Positions 34,525 through 46,859 are shown, counted from the stretch's first letter. The stretch: DNA of 64,000 nt from Pithys albifrons albifrons (GCF_047495875.1 NC_092463.1:4394557-4458556), one strand, 5' to 3'. Made by a program: numbers and translations. The notes: generated by a model from the sequence alone, not told the origin.

Positions 34525-35892
34525 GCCTGTGAAGTATCACTGCTATGTTTTAGTCTAATGCTACTTCTATCTTTTATCCTTTTTAATTAGAAGGCAAATT
34601 CTCAGACCGCCAGGCCTAATCCCTACACAGTGGAACAAAGCCCAGCAAAGTCTTTGAACACTGCCCAGCCAGGCAGCACAAACCCTGGTAACTGTTGGCA
34701 GTAGGGCCAGGACTCTGACCCTCATCTTAGCCATTCTCTTCCAGCCCCTGATGCTCCCTGCCCTTCGAAACCTTGTCTGTTGTTCTTCTGTTTGGACTGA
34801 AAAGACAAAAGGGGAAACAATGTGGGAAACCTAGAGGATTGGCTAGGTGGGATGCGGGGGAGCTGGTGACGGATAGGAGAGAGTAAATGGAGTTTCACGG
34901 GAATGGACACAGTGGGGAGAATTGGATCACCAGATTATGTCTTTAGGTTCAAGAAATTTCTTCATCCCTCACTAAATCTTTTCATGGACAATGCCACTTT
35001 TAAACAATTGTTGCATTTCCAATTACTACAGGAGTGTTCAAACAAATGGCAAAACCCTTAATGAAAAGTTTGCTCATATTTTAAACTTTGGAGATCAAAA
35101 TCCATAAAACAAATAGCTTTTACATGAGTTTCACTCAGACACTTATGTCTCCAAATTATTTACACTTGTGATATTTCCAGTTGAGAGCATAATTTGTGCC
35201 TAGTCAAGCAAAACACACAAATACATATAGATACATGAATTTCCAGAGCTAGTGGGAGCACAGCAGAATAAACATTTTGACTAAGACAGGCTTGTGTCAA
35301 GCAAGCCAATATTAAAAAGCTCTGCCTGCTTTCTATTATTTTGGCTAACTGCAAATCATTAAGAGAGAAAACAACAGATGTGGCTACGAGCACTCAAATA
35401 TCTTCCAAACTGTGACTGTGCACATCGACATAAAAGCCTGAGTTACTGTAGTGTGCAAGGATGCTGCGAGCAGAGATGGGATTATTTCAATATATGGGGA
35501 TCATATGGACCTACCATACCTAAGGTGGTAAGGGAAAAATAAAAACTAGCCAAGAAAAAAAGGTGCAAGCCCCATGAAACCTGGAGTTTCAGATAATTTT
35601 GCTTTCCCTTTAAAAATTTGAGGCAGGGCTGGGCGTTCCTCCAGCTGATGTAAAATGGGATATCTCTCTAATTTACTCCATGGAGAATCTGACCCTTTTC
35701 CCCCCCACATATTTTTTTCCTTCTTCTTTTTTTTTTTTTTTTTGGCACTTTGGAGTAGGAATTACAAAGGACAGTTTCTGATTTTGGAGAGCCTAAGTCT
35801 GTTTAGGGAAAAGGGGCATAAGCTCCTCAGATATTTAGGCACTTTTAAAGACATTTACCCTAAATCCTTACACTCGTAGGCACTCACTTTTG
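34525..35892. other. No recognised gene; poly-T and an old repeat-like segment
   Basis: AT-rich. There is a T17 run at 35727-35743. At 35641-35694 the words CCAGCTGATGTAAAATGGGA and TTTACTCCATGGAGAATCTG look like another copy of the decayed amniote-type motif noted near 29290. Confidence 0.4.
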
Positions 35893-36146
35893 AAGGCTAA
35901 AGTGGCGGTGTGTTTTTAAAGCAATTTAGTTAAACCAGTGCAAAACTCTTTGTGGACATCATAAATCAATTTAAACCTGGCTTATACCGATTTAGCTTAG
36001 TTTAGCTACTAAGTGTCTTAAGCTAAATTGATAAGCCATTTTTAAACCCATTTAAGAATGTCTACACAGGGCTTTGTGCCAGTGAACTTAAATCAATTGA
36101 AAACCAATTTTAGCCGGTGCCATTTTGAGTGTAGACAAGATTAGGC
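35893..36146. mobile_element. Old palindromic (foldback) non-autonomous DNA transposon, hAT-like
   Basis: The element is a near full-length inverted repeat. The left arm holds TTAGTTAAACCAGTGCAAAA (35926-35945), TTTGTGGACATC, TTTAAACCTGGCTTAT and CGATTTAGCTTAG. The right arm holds CTTAAGCTAAATTGATAAGC, ATGTCTACACAGGGCTTTGT (36059-36078), GCCAGTGAACTTAAATC and GTGTAGACAAG. The reverse complement of the right arm aligns with the left arm word by word across about 90 bp with many mismatches. The centre lies near 36000-36012. It has no coding capacity. hAT-type origin is inferred from the GTGTAGACAAGxx end and the overall layout, not from a visible 8-bp target duplication. Confidence 0.7.
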
Positions 36147-36866
36147 ATCTTGAATGGGAATGTGTGCTGATCCCATGTTTTCCTTACAACACCTCTGATT
36201 CCCAGCACACGGGGCTGGGACCCTAAGTGGCGTGACCAATTTTGGGCTATGACTGTGGTGTGTGTTGTAAGGTTTTTTTGGCTGTGCCGTGATTGTGACA
36301 TTGATCTGCTTTAAGTGGCGTTTGCCTCATGGCCACAATTGAAGGCTCTGGCTTTGTGCTTGGCAAAATGTTCATTGCAGCCTTTCACTCATAGGGGTTT
36401 GGTTCTACAGGAGGATGCAGGAGATGCAGACGGGTCAATACTGTGTTGTAAGGTCATCCCAAGGGTCTTCTGATAGATGGATTTACTGGTTGCATGGACA
36501 CTGTGGTGTTCCCCATGGGCAGAATTGCCTACACAAGAGGTTTGGTGGGCAAGCAAGGGCAGGTATTTCCTATGGAGTGGTATAAGTTTGGATCTTGCAT
36601 TCCAAATGCCACCTTGGTGTGGAGGATCAAGGACAGAGGACATCCCTGGGTACAGGTCAGCACAGAGACAGAAAGAAGAGGGTGCTGGGGTCGCTGTGGC
36701 CTGGCTACTGCAGGTCTCTGGTTTGAGGCATCCAAAACAGGTACAGAGGTGAAGAAGGGCCTTTCTGTTCTCCTTTGAGGAGAACTTCTTGGGAGTGGTT
36801 TCCCTGAGATGGTACCAAGAGGCCACCACCGTGGGTGTGGACACAACAGCTGTCTCTCAGCTTTGT
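36147..36866. other. No recognised feature
   Basis: Unique-looking. The 151-codon minus-strand frame at 36389-36844 shows no domain or splice logic. Confidence 0.4.
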
Positions 36867-37060
36867 CATAGAATCATAGAATCAAAGACTCATAGGCTGG
36901 TTAGGGTTGGAAGGGACCTTAAAGACTATCCTGTTCCAACCCCTTCTCATGGGTAGGGACACCTTCCACTAGACCAGGCTAACCCAAGCCCTGTCCAGCT
37001 TGGTTTTGAACACTTTGAAGAATGGGGCAACCACAGCTTCTCTGGGCAACCTGTTACAGT
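36867..37060 (-). mobile_element. CR1 LINE, 3' fragment (class B)
   Basis: The plus strand opens with two tandem CATAGAAT words (36867-36882), an intact CR1 terminus. It continues through TTAGGGTTGGAAGGGACCTT, CATGGGTAGGGACACCTTCC and TTCTCTGGGCAACCTGTTAC. An extra AAAGACTCATAGGCTGG segment is inserted after the terminal repeats. Confidence 0.95.
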
Positions 37061-37320
37061 GCAACGTGGTCATGTTGACATCTCACATATGTGAGGTACT
37101 CACATGACTGCAGGCACTCATGGGAAAGGTGTGTCAAAAGACTGACACCACCTCCTTCCCCAATGTCTCCAGTATGGATCAGGAATGGAGCACCATACAC
37201 AGGGCCAGACCCAAACTGAGGCAGAGCTGAAAGAATGGGCAGACTTTAAACTGAAGCACAGTGCCATGACTGCAATATCAAATTTAAGCTTGCCCTTAAA
37301 TACCTTCCTGAGTTGGGCCA
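37061..37320. other. No recognised feature
   Basis: Short unassigned spacer. Confidence 0.4.
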
Positions 37321-37380
37321 GCTGGACTTCTACCCTTAAAAATGAATGTTGCTGGATTTCTACTCTTAAAAGTGAACATT
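37321..37380. repeat. 30-bp tandem duplication
   Basis: Positions 37321-37350 and 37351-37380 are two adjacent 30-bp units, each beginning GCTGGA and containing CTTAAAA. They differ at about six positions, so the duplication is not recent. Confidence 0.85.
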
Positions 37381-39599
37381 GCAGGCTCAGGCAAGTGAGG
37401 TGTTCATACCAGAGCTGCTGTCATGCACGTGCCTGAAACCCTCTGGTTCAGCTCCTCTGGGAATGGAAATTTGACACAACTGAGGAAGTTTGGGATAAGG
37501 TGCTTTTGGGTAGCATGGCCATGAGGATGTAGAGTGAGGGTTGTGCAGTGTCTGTCCCAAACATCGCTGAGCCCGTGTCAGTGCCGGTGGCAAGAGGCAC
37601 TTTTTATTAAAACCTATTAAAAAACTGGGTTGGTTTTGTGCCAGTCACCAAATGGATTTTTTTTAATGAACCAACCAATTTAGGAAAAATCCTGCAAATT
37701 CTGACCAAATTCCAATCAGATTTAAACTCATGAAAAGAATTACTGCTTGTCCTACACTGGCCTGTTTTGTTCACCGCAGGTGGTGCTTTCATGTCGTAAA
37801 CAGGGTCTGTCACGTTGTCATCATGTGTTTGGCTCCTACGTAGATATAAACGAGCTGTTTATCCAAATGAAGGAGGAGCAGAAAGATAGAGACATTCCTA
37901 GTTTCTTTCATTAAAAAAAAAAGCTATATGGTGGTATAAAATTGATGTGATATCCTATAATGTATAACTTTTCCATCTTCCAATCAGGGGCAATTATATT
38001 CCTTCCTTCCTCATTGCCTCGGTGTGATGCTGTGTCTGTGCTGCTGTCCATGCACACATGGTGGAGAGGAGCTGCAAGTCCTCCTTGTAATCTATCCACA
38101 CACAAATTTCCAAGTGTTTTTCCGTGCCATTAATCTTAATACTGAGTGCCCTAATCTGTTTATAGCACACAATACACGCTACCCCCCGATAAAAATCTTT
38201 TATACATGTCTGGGCAAACAGCATGAATAAATAATGGCCAATTTCCATATTGCCAAGCAGGCAGCTACTGTAAATTTATTTTTATTTCCAGCCTCCCTGC
38301 ATCCCTCATGGGGTGGAGTCTCCTTGCCCCGGAGTGAAAGGGATCAAAGATAACATTCTTCTCTGTCTGGGTGTACTTTGTGGACCTGCCTCCCAACCAA
38401 GGGATGAAAGGAACTTGCTAAACTGTTGCCATTTTGCAACATCTGCTATAATTCCCCTAAATCCAGATTTGTCTGACACAGAGAGCTCCTGTTCTTACAT
38501 CATTGCCATGTGACAGTATAACACCAGTCACATCAAGCTTGAGGATTCCAGCTCCGGGCGATGATAATATGAAGAAAACCTTTTTTGCCTAGGGCAAAAC
38601 ACTTGTAGCAAAGTATTATTCATCTGGCCAATTTAAATCTTCTCTCAAAAAGGTACCCAGAAACATATGCAGCGTGCCTTTGTAAAAGCCTTGAGCTGCT
38701 CATAGGCAAATGACCTGAACCAAGAGTACAAAACCCAATGTCCTAATTAATTACTGCTAAGCAGCTCTGATACACAGAAAAGAAATGCTGGTACTAATCC
38801 TTAACCCTGTCCTACATTCTTAAAATAGCCAAAATATTGCTGACAGCTAGGAAAACAAAATTGCCTCTGATTTAAAGGTTTGGGACCCCAGCTTAAAAAG
38901 AAGATCAGAATAAAATATTTGGAAAGAGTGATTTGGGAGAAGTCCTGTCGAAGCACATACTCTGGCTCCACAGTGCTGTGGTCTCCTGTTTTGGGATGGA
39001 AATAGTGCCAGGAAAGCTCAGCCCAGCTAAAGCCCCTCTGGGTCTGTGTCTCCCTTCCTTTGCTCTGCCCTGAAAAGATTCAGCTCCACAACGTTGTGAT
39101 GTTTCTCTCAATGATCACACCTTGTCTGAACACCCTCCTTAAATTATAACAGGGCAAAATAACATCAAAACATGTAAAGGCAATGCCATTAGCACCCCAC
39201 TTACTGAAGCAGACCCTTGGAGCATTTATATGGACATAATCCTTCACTTTGCAGGCAGTGATGTTGAAAACAAGATTCAGTGTCCACTATTGGCAGTTAC
39301 GTTTTCTGATCAGATTTCTGGGCATCACAGTTTGCTCTGGCATTGGGGAAATCCACATTTTATTAAATTTGGTAATTATGTGTATCGTGATAGGTCTGGT
39401 CAGTGTTGGGCAGAAAAGTGGACTTTTTCTGGTTTGGGAGGGCAGGGAGGAATCCATTTTAGAAAAAACCAGGACATCAGCTAGAGGAGAGAATTGCCTG
39501 TGTTTTCCTTCAGAAATGTCACTGTTTCCAGACCTGGAGATAACCACATCCAATGCAAGCATCCTTTTAGTAATTTCAGTGCAAGTTTCTCAGACACAC
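37381..39599. other. No recognised feature
   Basis: Largely AT-rich, repeat-free sequence with A-runs near 37912-37922. The region between 38060 and 38300 has the even AT texture of conserved deserts, but nothing specific stands out. Confidence 0.4.
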
Positions 39600-39790
39600 A
39601 CTCAGTTCCTATTTCTGTGGCCAACTCTCTGTTTTCACATTTATTTTCATGTCTCTGCAAGGCAGGAGAATGGTAATGTCTTTATCTTGTAGTGAGGAAG
39701 GGATGCTAAAAGACTTCCCTGAGGTCATGCAGGAGGCCTGCACCACCATGAGAGGCAAGACCTGTGTTCCCACATCCTCAGTCACATCCT
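39600..39790 (+). mobile_element. MIR-like ancient SINE remnant, 3' half
   Basis: The order TGCAAGGCAGGAGAATGGTA, TTATCTTGTAGTGAGGAAGG, AGACTTCCCTGAGGTCATGC (39711-39730) and GACCTGTGTTCCCACATCCT follows MIR from its central core through the 'cccaaggtcacacagc' stretch to the end. The match of consecutive blocks over 150 bp makes this one of the better MIR-type calls. Exact boundaries are uncertain. Confidence 0.6.
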
Positions 39791-40715
39791 CTAAACATTG
39801 CCATAGCTCACTCCTGGTCATAACAGTGTCACACAACCACAGCTCTGACTGGCAAAGGACTTTCCATCAGGCTCAACTCCTTCACAAGAGTAACACAGAG
39901 CTAGTGTAGAGTTTATTTGGAGTTCAAAGGAGACTTTTCACTTGGCAATGCTATTCTCTGTCTTTCTCCATCTCATTGAAGGTTTTTCAGCCAAGAAGCT
40001 CCCTTATCAGACACTCAGTGCTCCTTGGTGCTGTCTTGAATGGGCTCACAGCAAACCATTGGAGATGGTCACTGTGCTGTTGGTGCCCAGGGATGGAAAA
40101 CTGTGAATAAAGGCTGTGTCTTCCATTGGATCAAGACACAAATTTCCCATGAAGAGAAAGGAAAACCTCTTCCTTAGGTGCAATCCCCACTCCCTACGTG
40201 TGATCTAATCCTGCAAATGCCTGTGGTCCTGTGGGTCCTCATTTGTGAAGTGACTCAGGGACTCCATGTGAAGGACCCAAACAGCAGGAATTGGGCTCTG
40301 CATTTTTTCTCTGACAACCAGGCCAGACCAGGAGACTCCAGTGGGTTTATTGACTGGAGGGGACCCCAAACCACTTGCCCATGAGTGTTTTCCTTCTGCC
40401 CATGTCATGTTCCTGCAAGCTGGGGCTCTCATGAAAGCCCCGGCTAAAGCTTTGTATTCCTTGTCAATAAGGATGTGTCAGCAGCGCTTTGTCACTTTGC
40501 TATGATGAACTTAATGCCTAAGGGATGTCCTCAGAGATGGCACAGCTTAGTGATGACATTGGGTGTGTAAGGGCTGACTCAGAGACATGCAACAGCTCCA
40601 CTTTGGAGGCAATTCCTCTGCCTGCCTTTGTGTTTCATACCATGCAGAGCACTGACTTCTGTTTCTGTGTGTACATTTTAAGTACCAAGTGTCTGTGAAT
40701 GTTATGAAATTCAGA
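39791..40715. other. No recognised feature
   Basis: Unassigned spacer. No exon was recognised. Confidence 0.4.
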
Positions 40716-41050
40716 GTGTCCTGGAGAAGAGAAGGCTCCTGGGAGATCTTAGAGCACCTTTCAGTGACTAAAGGGGCTCCAAGAGAGCTGGAGATGGACT
40801 TTGGACAAAAACATGGAGTGACAGAAAAAAGGGTAATGGCTTTAAACTGCCAGAGGGAAGGGTTAGATGGCATATTGGGAAGATATTCTTCCCTGTCAGG
40901 GTGGTGAGACTGGCACAGGTTGCCCAGCTGTGGCTGCTGCATCCCTAGAAGTGTCCAAGGCCAGGTTGGATAGGGCTCTGAGCAACCTGGTCTAGTGGGG
41001 GATTGGAATGAGATGGTCATTAAGTGCCCCTCCAGTCCAAACTGTTCTTA
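40716..41050 (+). mobile_element. CR1 LINE, 3' part lacking the terminal repeats (class B)
   Basis: Contains CCTGGAGAAGAGAAGGCTCC, GGGCTCCAAGAGAGCTGGAG, GACTGGCACAGGTTGCCCAG (40908-40927) and TGAGCAACCTGGTCTAGTGG. The last recognisable word is AGTCCAAACTGTTCTTAGG, so the ATTCTATG tail is lost or mutated. A segment between CTAGTGG and GATTGGAATG is also missing relative to its class. Confidence 0.92.
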
Positions 41051-41121
41051 GGAGAATTAAATCCATCCTCACAGGAATTAAATGCATACCTGGCTTTGAT
41101 AACCTGGATGCACAGGATTAA

Positions 41122-41162
41122 CATGGCTCTGCAGATACCTTCCCATGGCTCTGCAGATCCCT
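41122..41162. repeat. Short direct repeat, 19 bp with a 22-bp period
   Basis: CATGGCTCTGCAGATACCT (41122-41140) is repeated as CATGGCTCTGCAGATCCCT (41144-41162) with one mismatch. It is probably a small slippage or duplication event. Confidence 0.85.
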
Positions 41163-42632
41163 AGGACTTCCAGCATCCCTGTCCTCTATGACTGGCTCAG
41201 ACTAGAGTCTCCATTCAATAGCTTGTTAGGAGGATATTTTTATTTTCAGTTTACATATATTATCAAGGAAAGTGCTTGTTTCTCTCTATTACATAAAATC
41301 GGCATTTCTCAGCTAATTGCTAGCATAATTTTTAAATAATTTTCAGGCAAATAAAAGTGGTGTCTGCAGTCTTGCTCATTTCCTAGACAAACATTCTTGT
41401 TAAATCCACATCCCCCATTTTAACTTCTTTTTTTTTCCTTTTTTTCCCCCTTTTCTTAAAGCACTTGCGATCTTCCTAAATTTGGCTGTGCCACCATTTC
41501 ATTTTGCTAATACCCCTTGAAACTGTTAACACTTTTTCCTGAATACTTTCCTAGTGGATACGAAGCAAAAAGGAAGAAAGGCTACTGTCAAATTGATTAA
41601 GTGAAAGCTCATTAGAGAAAGTAACAAGAGGTAAAATCTGCATATGCATTGCAGAAATGTGTCTGATCTTGCTAAGTTGTGAAAAGACAAAACAAGCTCA
41701 AACCTCCTTGTGCTGTAAGTAGTTTGGGGGAGAAGGGGGCTGGGGATGGGAAGGGCTCCCAAATGTGTGTTACATTAAGGATTCCTCCTTAGAAATAGGC
41801 TGTAGGGCAGCCCCTGCTAACACCACTTCACTGAAGGGTTTGCCAGTGTTTTAACGACCAGCCCTGCTTTACAGGGGGCTGTGCCTGTGTGGTAAAAATT
41901 CACTCTTCCTTGAACCCTGACAAACAAGACCACAACACAAAACCCCTGAACAACAACCCAACAAAACCGCTTAAATGGTGGTTCCTTAAAAGAAACCCAC
42001 AATGTAAAGTCAGGGGGAATTGCTCTGTGTGTTCTCGGAGCTGAAAAACACCTTCCTATTTCTGTTTATTTTTCCTCCAAGGTAATTTTTTTTTTACTTG
42101 AGATAGGGAAGATCTCACTTTGGTTTTAACAAGCTGACTGGTTGAATTATTGATGTCTGAAAATGAGCCTGATCAGCTCATCCTGGGAAGACTTAGAGGT
42201 AGGTACTGGCATGAGCTGGACACGTCCTCCTTTGGGAGCACCTTAGGTAGGATCCAAGATTGAGAGGACATTTCTGGGTGTTTCACTGTGACCCTTCTCA
42301 GCACCCACACCAAGGCCAGGGTGCTGCAAGCTGAATTTCATCTTTCCCTCACAGTTTCCCCCTCACAATCAGGGATGTCTCATTGGCCACTGGGATGCTT
42401 CCCTCCAGTGCAACATTTTGGGGTGTCTTCCCCAGCTTAGTTGAGCCTTTGTCGGAGTCTCAAACTGAGCACCTTGCAATGGCTGCAGATTAAATTGACT
42501 TTAATTTCTGAAAACACAGATCAAAATTCTAATGTGACTTTGAATATGGAGTGTACATCTGCTACAGGCTTTTTTATCAGAGGCAGAAAGGGCCAGTATG
42601 TAACCTTTGCTGCCTGAGGAAAAGGTGCTAGC
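41163..42632. other. No recognised feature
   Basis: AT-rich, with a polypyrimidine run at 41425-41457. No CR1 or exon was recognised. Confidence 0.4.
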
Positions 42633-42776
42633 AACACCTTAAATATCTTTGCTCTTACATATACAATCTAACAGATTTTTTTCTTCTACCTTTTTTTTTA
42701 AAGAAAAACACCTTAAATATCTTTGCTCTTACATATACAATCTAACAGATCTTTTTCTTCTACCTTTTTTAAAAAA
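42633..42776. repeat. Recent tandem duplication, 74-bp period, two copies
   Basis: The block starting AACACCTTAAATATCTTTGC at 42633 recurs at 42707 and stays near-identical through CTAACAGAT(T/C)TTTTTCTTCTACC. The differences I see are one T/C substitution and changes in homopolymer length. Such high identity points to a recent event or gene conversion. It might also be an assembly artefact. Confidence 0.92.
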
Positions 42777-43879
42777 CAATAAAGTCTCAACTAAAAGAGG
42801 TGAAAGAAGAGGAATACCAAAGCACCAAGCTAAAGTAACGTGATAACTTTGACCTTAATCCATAAAAGACAGATATTTTATGGTTCAGGCTAAAACTCCA
42901 GGCTGACATCTAACCTGACACAAATATGCTCTTGCATGTAAGAGTCCTTGTTAAAAAAAATTGCTGGGGATCTGCAGGCATAAGCCTGACAGCACTAATT
43001 TAAATAGCAAAATGTATCTGTTTGGGAGGTAGACCACACGTCTCAAAGTTATGAAAGCAAATGCCAATAATAACCATCTATGGCAGAGCACAGGCCTTGG
43101 AATGTGGAAATTACTGTATTACAACAAAGCTGTTGTTTCCACCAGGGTGTTTTGTAGCCTGGCTCATAATATTATGTATTTCGGCAGATCCTTGTAATTA
43201 CAAATTTAAGTCTTAAATCCTCGGCTTTTCTTTATGTTCTTAAAGTACCCCTATAGGTATCCTCACTCCAAGCTTAAATCAGACCCAAAATACAAAGTGC
43301 AGTGGGGCTGGTTGAATTCCTCTACTTTATAATGATATTTATTAAGCCAGTTATGAAGGGAAATGTTGAGCCGAGCATTTTATTTAAATCCAATGGTACT
43401 CCAAAGCGCTCTGGAATTGTTTAATTAAAACCAAGGTGCACATTAATAAGAAAGGATATCATTTTGTCATTTATATATAATTTCTTGATTTTGTTAGGAG
43501 AATAAAAAAATGAAGAAAGACCCCCAAAATATAAAGAGAAGGAAGGACCAGTAAGCCTGATAATAGCCCTCCATGGAGAAGAAATAAGTACACAAGAGAA
43601 GAAAAGCACAGTGAGGAACATAATGTTAGTAAAACACTCTTAATGCTACACAAGCTGCAGAAAATGCTACTTTGCATTTGGGCCGCAGCATCGTTAACTG
43701 TGAGCAATTGAGTAAAGAGTGCACCTTTTAGACTAATTCCTAGTGCTGGAGACATGGCCACATCCAGAAGTTACCTCATTAATATGCTATAGTGGTCAAA
43801 TAGGAGATTAATAACAAAGTCACCTGCTAAACCTACAAGGAACCTGTTGATTAACAATAAGCTCCAAAAATAAGATACC
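42777..43879. other. Repeat-poor AT-rich sequence
   Basis: No repeat or exon was recognised. The texture is even, with few CpG. Confidence 0.4.
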
Positions 43880-44520
43880 AGCCTGCAAAGCAAAATCGAG
43901 TCCAAGGGCAACAAGTGCTTCTGTAATTTATTCCTTCTTTACACAAGGGCATAAAGCTCCCTTTATAAACGTGTTTTCAAGGCCCCGCTGTGAGCTGTAG
44001 GTGTGAGCTTTTCAGCTGATTTATTAATTTTAGTTTCAATCAAAGTGTCACCTGCAGACACAAAAATGTCGGCCTCGCCACAGAAAATACAGTAAAAAAA
44101 AAAAGTGGGGGGGAAGAGAGACAGAGGAGAGAAAGAGAAAGACCAAAGGTTTTATTCTGAGAAACTCTGCCAGCAATTTTTTTCTTTTTTTTTTTTTTTT
44201 CACGTGAACACACCGGACGGCCTATTCTCCATGTAGTCCAAATAATTCCCAGCCACATAATTAAAGGGGGAAAAAAAAAATCCAAAATTAAACATTTTTG
44301 TCATACTTCAAAAGTCAGCCTCAGACCCGGGCAATGGCGCTAACCCGGCGGCTGCCAAAACAATCAGCCCCTGTTGTCAGTAGGGGGACATTCTCCCCAA
44401 CCAACCGCCTGAACAACAAGTCCACTGAGCAAAATGTGCAAAAAATTCTCAATTAGTTGTCTTTATTTAGTGAACACTATGGGGTCCTCAACGGCGCTAT
44501 AGAATTATGGCAGGAAAGCT
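43880..44520. other. Candidate regulatory block with purine tract, poly-T and E-box
   Basis: A purine-rich tract runs 44094-44152, with A11, then G-rich, then GA-rich parts. A T16 run at 44185-44200 abuts a perfect TCACGTGA palindrome (44200-44207). Between 44281 and 44510 lies repeat-free sequence with CpG words such as GACCCGGGCAATGGCGCTAA and CAACGGCGCTATAG, plus CTCAATTAGTTG. The last part looks like a conserved element. All function is inference. Confidence 0.4.
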
Positions 44521-45499
44521 GAGCTCTTCAGTGCCTTATTAGCATTCTCCGAGGGTTGGAGTGCTGCTGGTGGCAGACTGGTGCCTCCAAGAGCTGGTGG
44601 TGGGACCCCAGCACTCCTTTGGTTTTGTCCTTTTGTCCTTCCCAGCCAGCAGGAAGTACAGCCCCGTGTCCAGGGTATTCTGGGATACCATCGCCTCATT
44701 CAACACTCGCAGGACCAGCAGCTTTTGTCAGTGGCCATGAGCATCCTTCTGGCCTGGAAAGCAAAATCTCTGGGTTTGCCATTAGAAACCCAACTGTTAG
44801 AAAGTGGATTTGCTCCCTCCTCCCTCCTCTCCCCATCAGCCTTCCCAAATGAACATCCCCCATCAATGGGCTGAGGCTGAAGAACCCAAATGTGATGCTG
44901 CCATCCTATTAAATTACATCCGATGTTATCGACAACTCGCTTCAATGTTGAAGCAGAAGAAGACAAATAGGGGTAAATGGAAGCAGCCCCCTGACCAATT
45001 CTTATCTTAATTTAAATGTAAAGTGATTTTTTTTTTAAATAAAAGAGAGAGAGGGGGAGCAAAAAAAGTTGGGTAGCAAGTGCTAGAAATGTCTTTTCCA
45101 AGAAAGAGGGTATTTGCTGCTTTAGGGAAAACACTATCATTGACTAAATTAACAAGTTGTCTTATCAACTGCCATAAGCCTTGAAGTCTAATTAATTTAG
45201 TACTGATCAATAGCCTTGAATGAAGCATTGATTTCTGCAGCTTTCCAGGGTTACAACAGAAACACATTCCCTGCTCCTGCACACTTCTCTTGTAGGGACC
45301 ATTCATTTGTGCCAGTAACACTCATGGCCCTCTCTTCAACACCCAGCAAGCATTTTAGGAATTAAATTCCATGAGAGACTTGATTAAAATAAAATATTCC
45401 AAAGAAAGAAACAAAGTGGCATGATGAGGGATCCTGGGAAATGGTTCTACTTGGAGTTAAATTCTGCTATAAGAATCTGCCTAAGAGGAAAAAGGTTCA
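44521..45499. other. No recognised feature
   Basis: Unassigned sequence. A short (GA)n run lies at 45045-45053. Overlapping open frames at 44556-44874 conflict with each other and show no domain. Confidence 0.4.
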
Positions 45500-46400
45500 G
45501 TAGCAGATCATGAATTGGTGTAAAGCTTGGCAGAGACATCAGTGGGGTTTTCCTCATTGGTACCCACCAAAGAGTTGACTTCTTGGACACATGCAATGGA
45601 CTGAGCAGTAGGATCCCTGCTCTGCTTTAATGATAGAGATCTATGGCTCTCTGAATAGCATGTTAAAAAAGTTACAATATCCAGCCCTCCACAGTCATTA
45701 AAATAAGAGCAAAATCACTAGACACTAACAGGTGAGCCTAAAATTGAAGTTGTTCAACTGATATGGACATATTCAATCTGCCATCCAGAGATGTACCATG
45801 GCAGCCCATGAAAAACACTTCCATGGGGCAGAGAAGACTTAGAGGACAGTGGCTTAAATTTCTTGAGAAAGGAAAAGGAGACACTGGAGGAGTGCACAGT
45901 GTTGATGATGTTGATGAAGAGGGTCTCAAGATCCCCACTGTGATTTGGTTTCAGACCCAAAATGGTGTGTCCCCAACACTGTGCCAAGATGTACAAACCC
46001 ATGGACTCGAGTCCTCCCAGACGGAGGAGGCACCATCAGCTGTGACTCTTTTGTGCCATCCTTGCCCGAGGTGGATGTGGGCTGGTCTCCCCCAGGGAAA
46101 TGGGCTCATTATTCATGTCTACAAGCCCAGGGGAGAGCATCCCATCTGCCAGAATGAAGCCTTGGGGTTAAAGTCTGGCCTGGGCTATGTCCGTGTGGTG
46201 CTTTGCCTTTGGTGTCACAACCCAGAGCCAGGGCATGGAGCTTCCTCGGTTTGTCAAAATCACTCATGGCCAAATCCATCTGGATAAAATGAAGGAGAAA
46301 GATGCATTTGGAAGATGGAGTTGCCTGTCTTGCATCTAATTGGAAGTGCTCTGGCAGCTGAGGTTTAGGACAGATCAGAATCAGGCCCTAATTGCTTACA
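45500..46400. other. Unassigned, with weak old repeat-like words
   Basis: TGAATTGGTGTAAAGCTTGG and ACATCAGTGGGGTTTTCCTC (45537-45556), and later AGATCAGAATCAGGCCCTAA (46373-46392), are decayed forms of the motif noted near 29290. The 174-codon open frame at 45763-46287 lies between them. It has no recognisable domain and probably arises by chance. Confidence 0.35.
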
Positions 46401-46859
46401 AATTAGCTGAAATTCCAAACCTGCACTAGCAGGAGGAGCCAAGCATCGTGACAGGTCTCCTCCAAACCCTTCACCTCCACCATCCTGCTTGGCTGAGGCA
46501 CATCATTCATTCTATTTCTTTATTCCATGTGTTCTTCTGGGGAAAAAGCCACAAACCCCCAAATCCTATGGACAAAAATAAAAAAGGGGAGGGAGGAGGA
46601 AATTACAATAGTAAAAATTCGACACCACAGAAGAATTACATTTAACCTTTACAAAATTTGGCCCTTTTAACTCCAAGTTAAAAAAAAGAAACCAAAAAAA
46701 CCCCACCACAAAAGTGCCTCTCCTGGTCTGTTTGGGGGCCTCCATGAGTTTCCATAGCACTTTACAAAAGATCTTTATTGAAGAAAAGATTGGACAAACT
46801 TTCCTTATATGTGTGGCCCTAGTCATTAATTGCCCCTGTCTTCTTTACCAAGGCCTTAT
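46401..46859. other. No recognised feature
   Basis: Unassigned spacer. It contains A-rich runs at 46576-46586 and 46680-46700. Confidence 0.4.

Noticed and set aside
44372..44395. CTCF-like site around TGTCAGTAGGGGGACATTC
   Set aside because: It shares the AGTAGGGGG centre with the CTCF consensus but lacks the usual GCGC/GGCGC follow-up and the flanking positions. It is too weak to call.
45763..46287. 174-codon plus-strand open frame in a CR1-free zone
   Set aside because: No domain, no signal peptide or membrane segment, and no neighbouring exon signals. It would need conservation evidence to be reconsidered.
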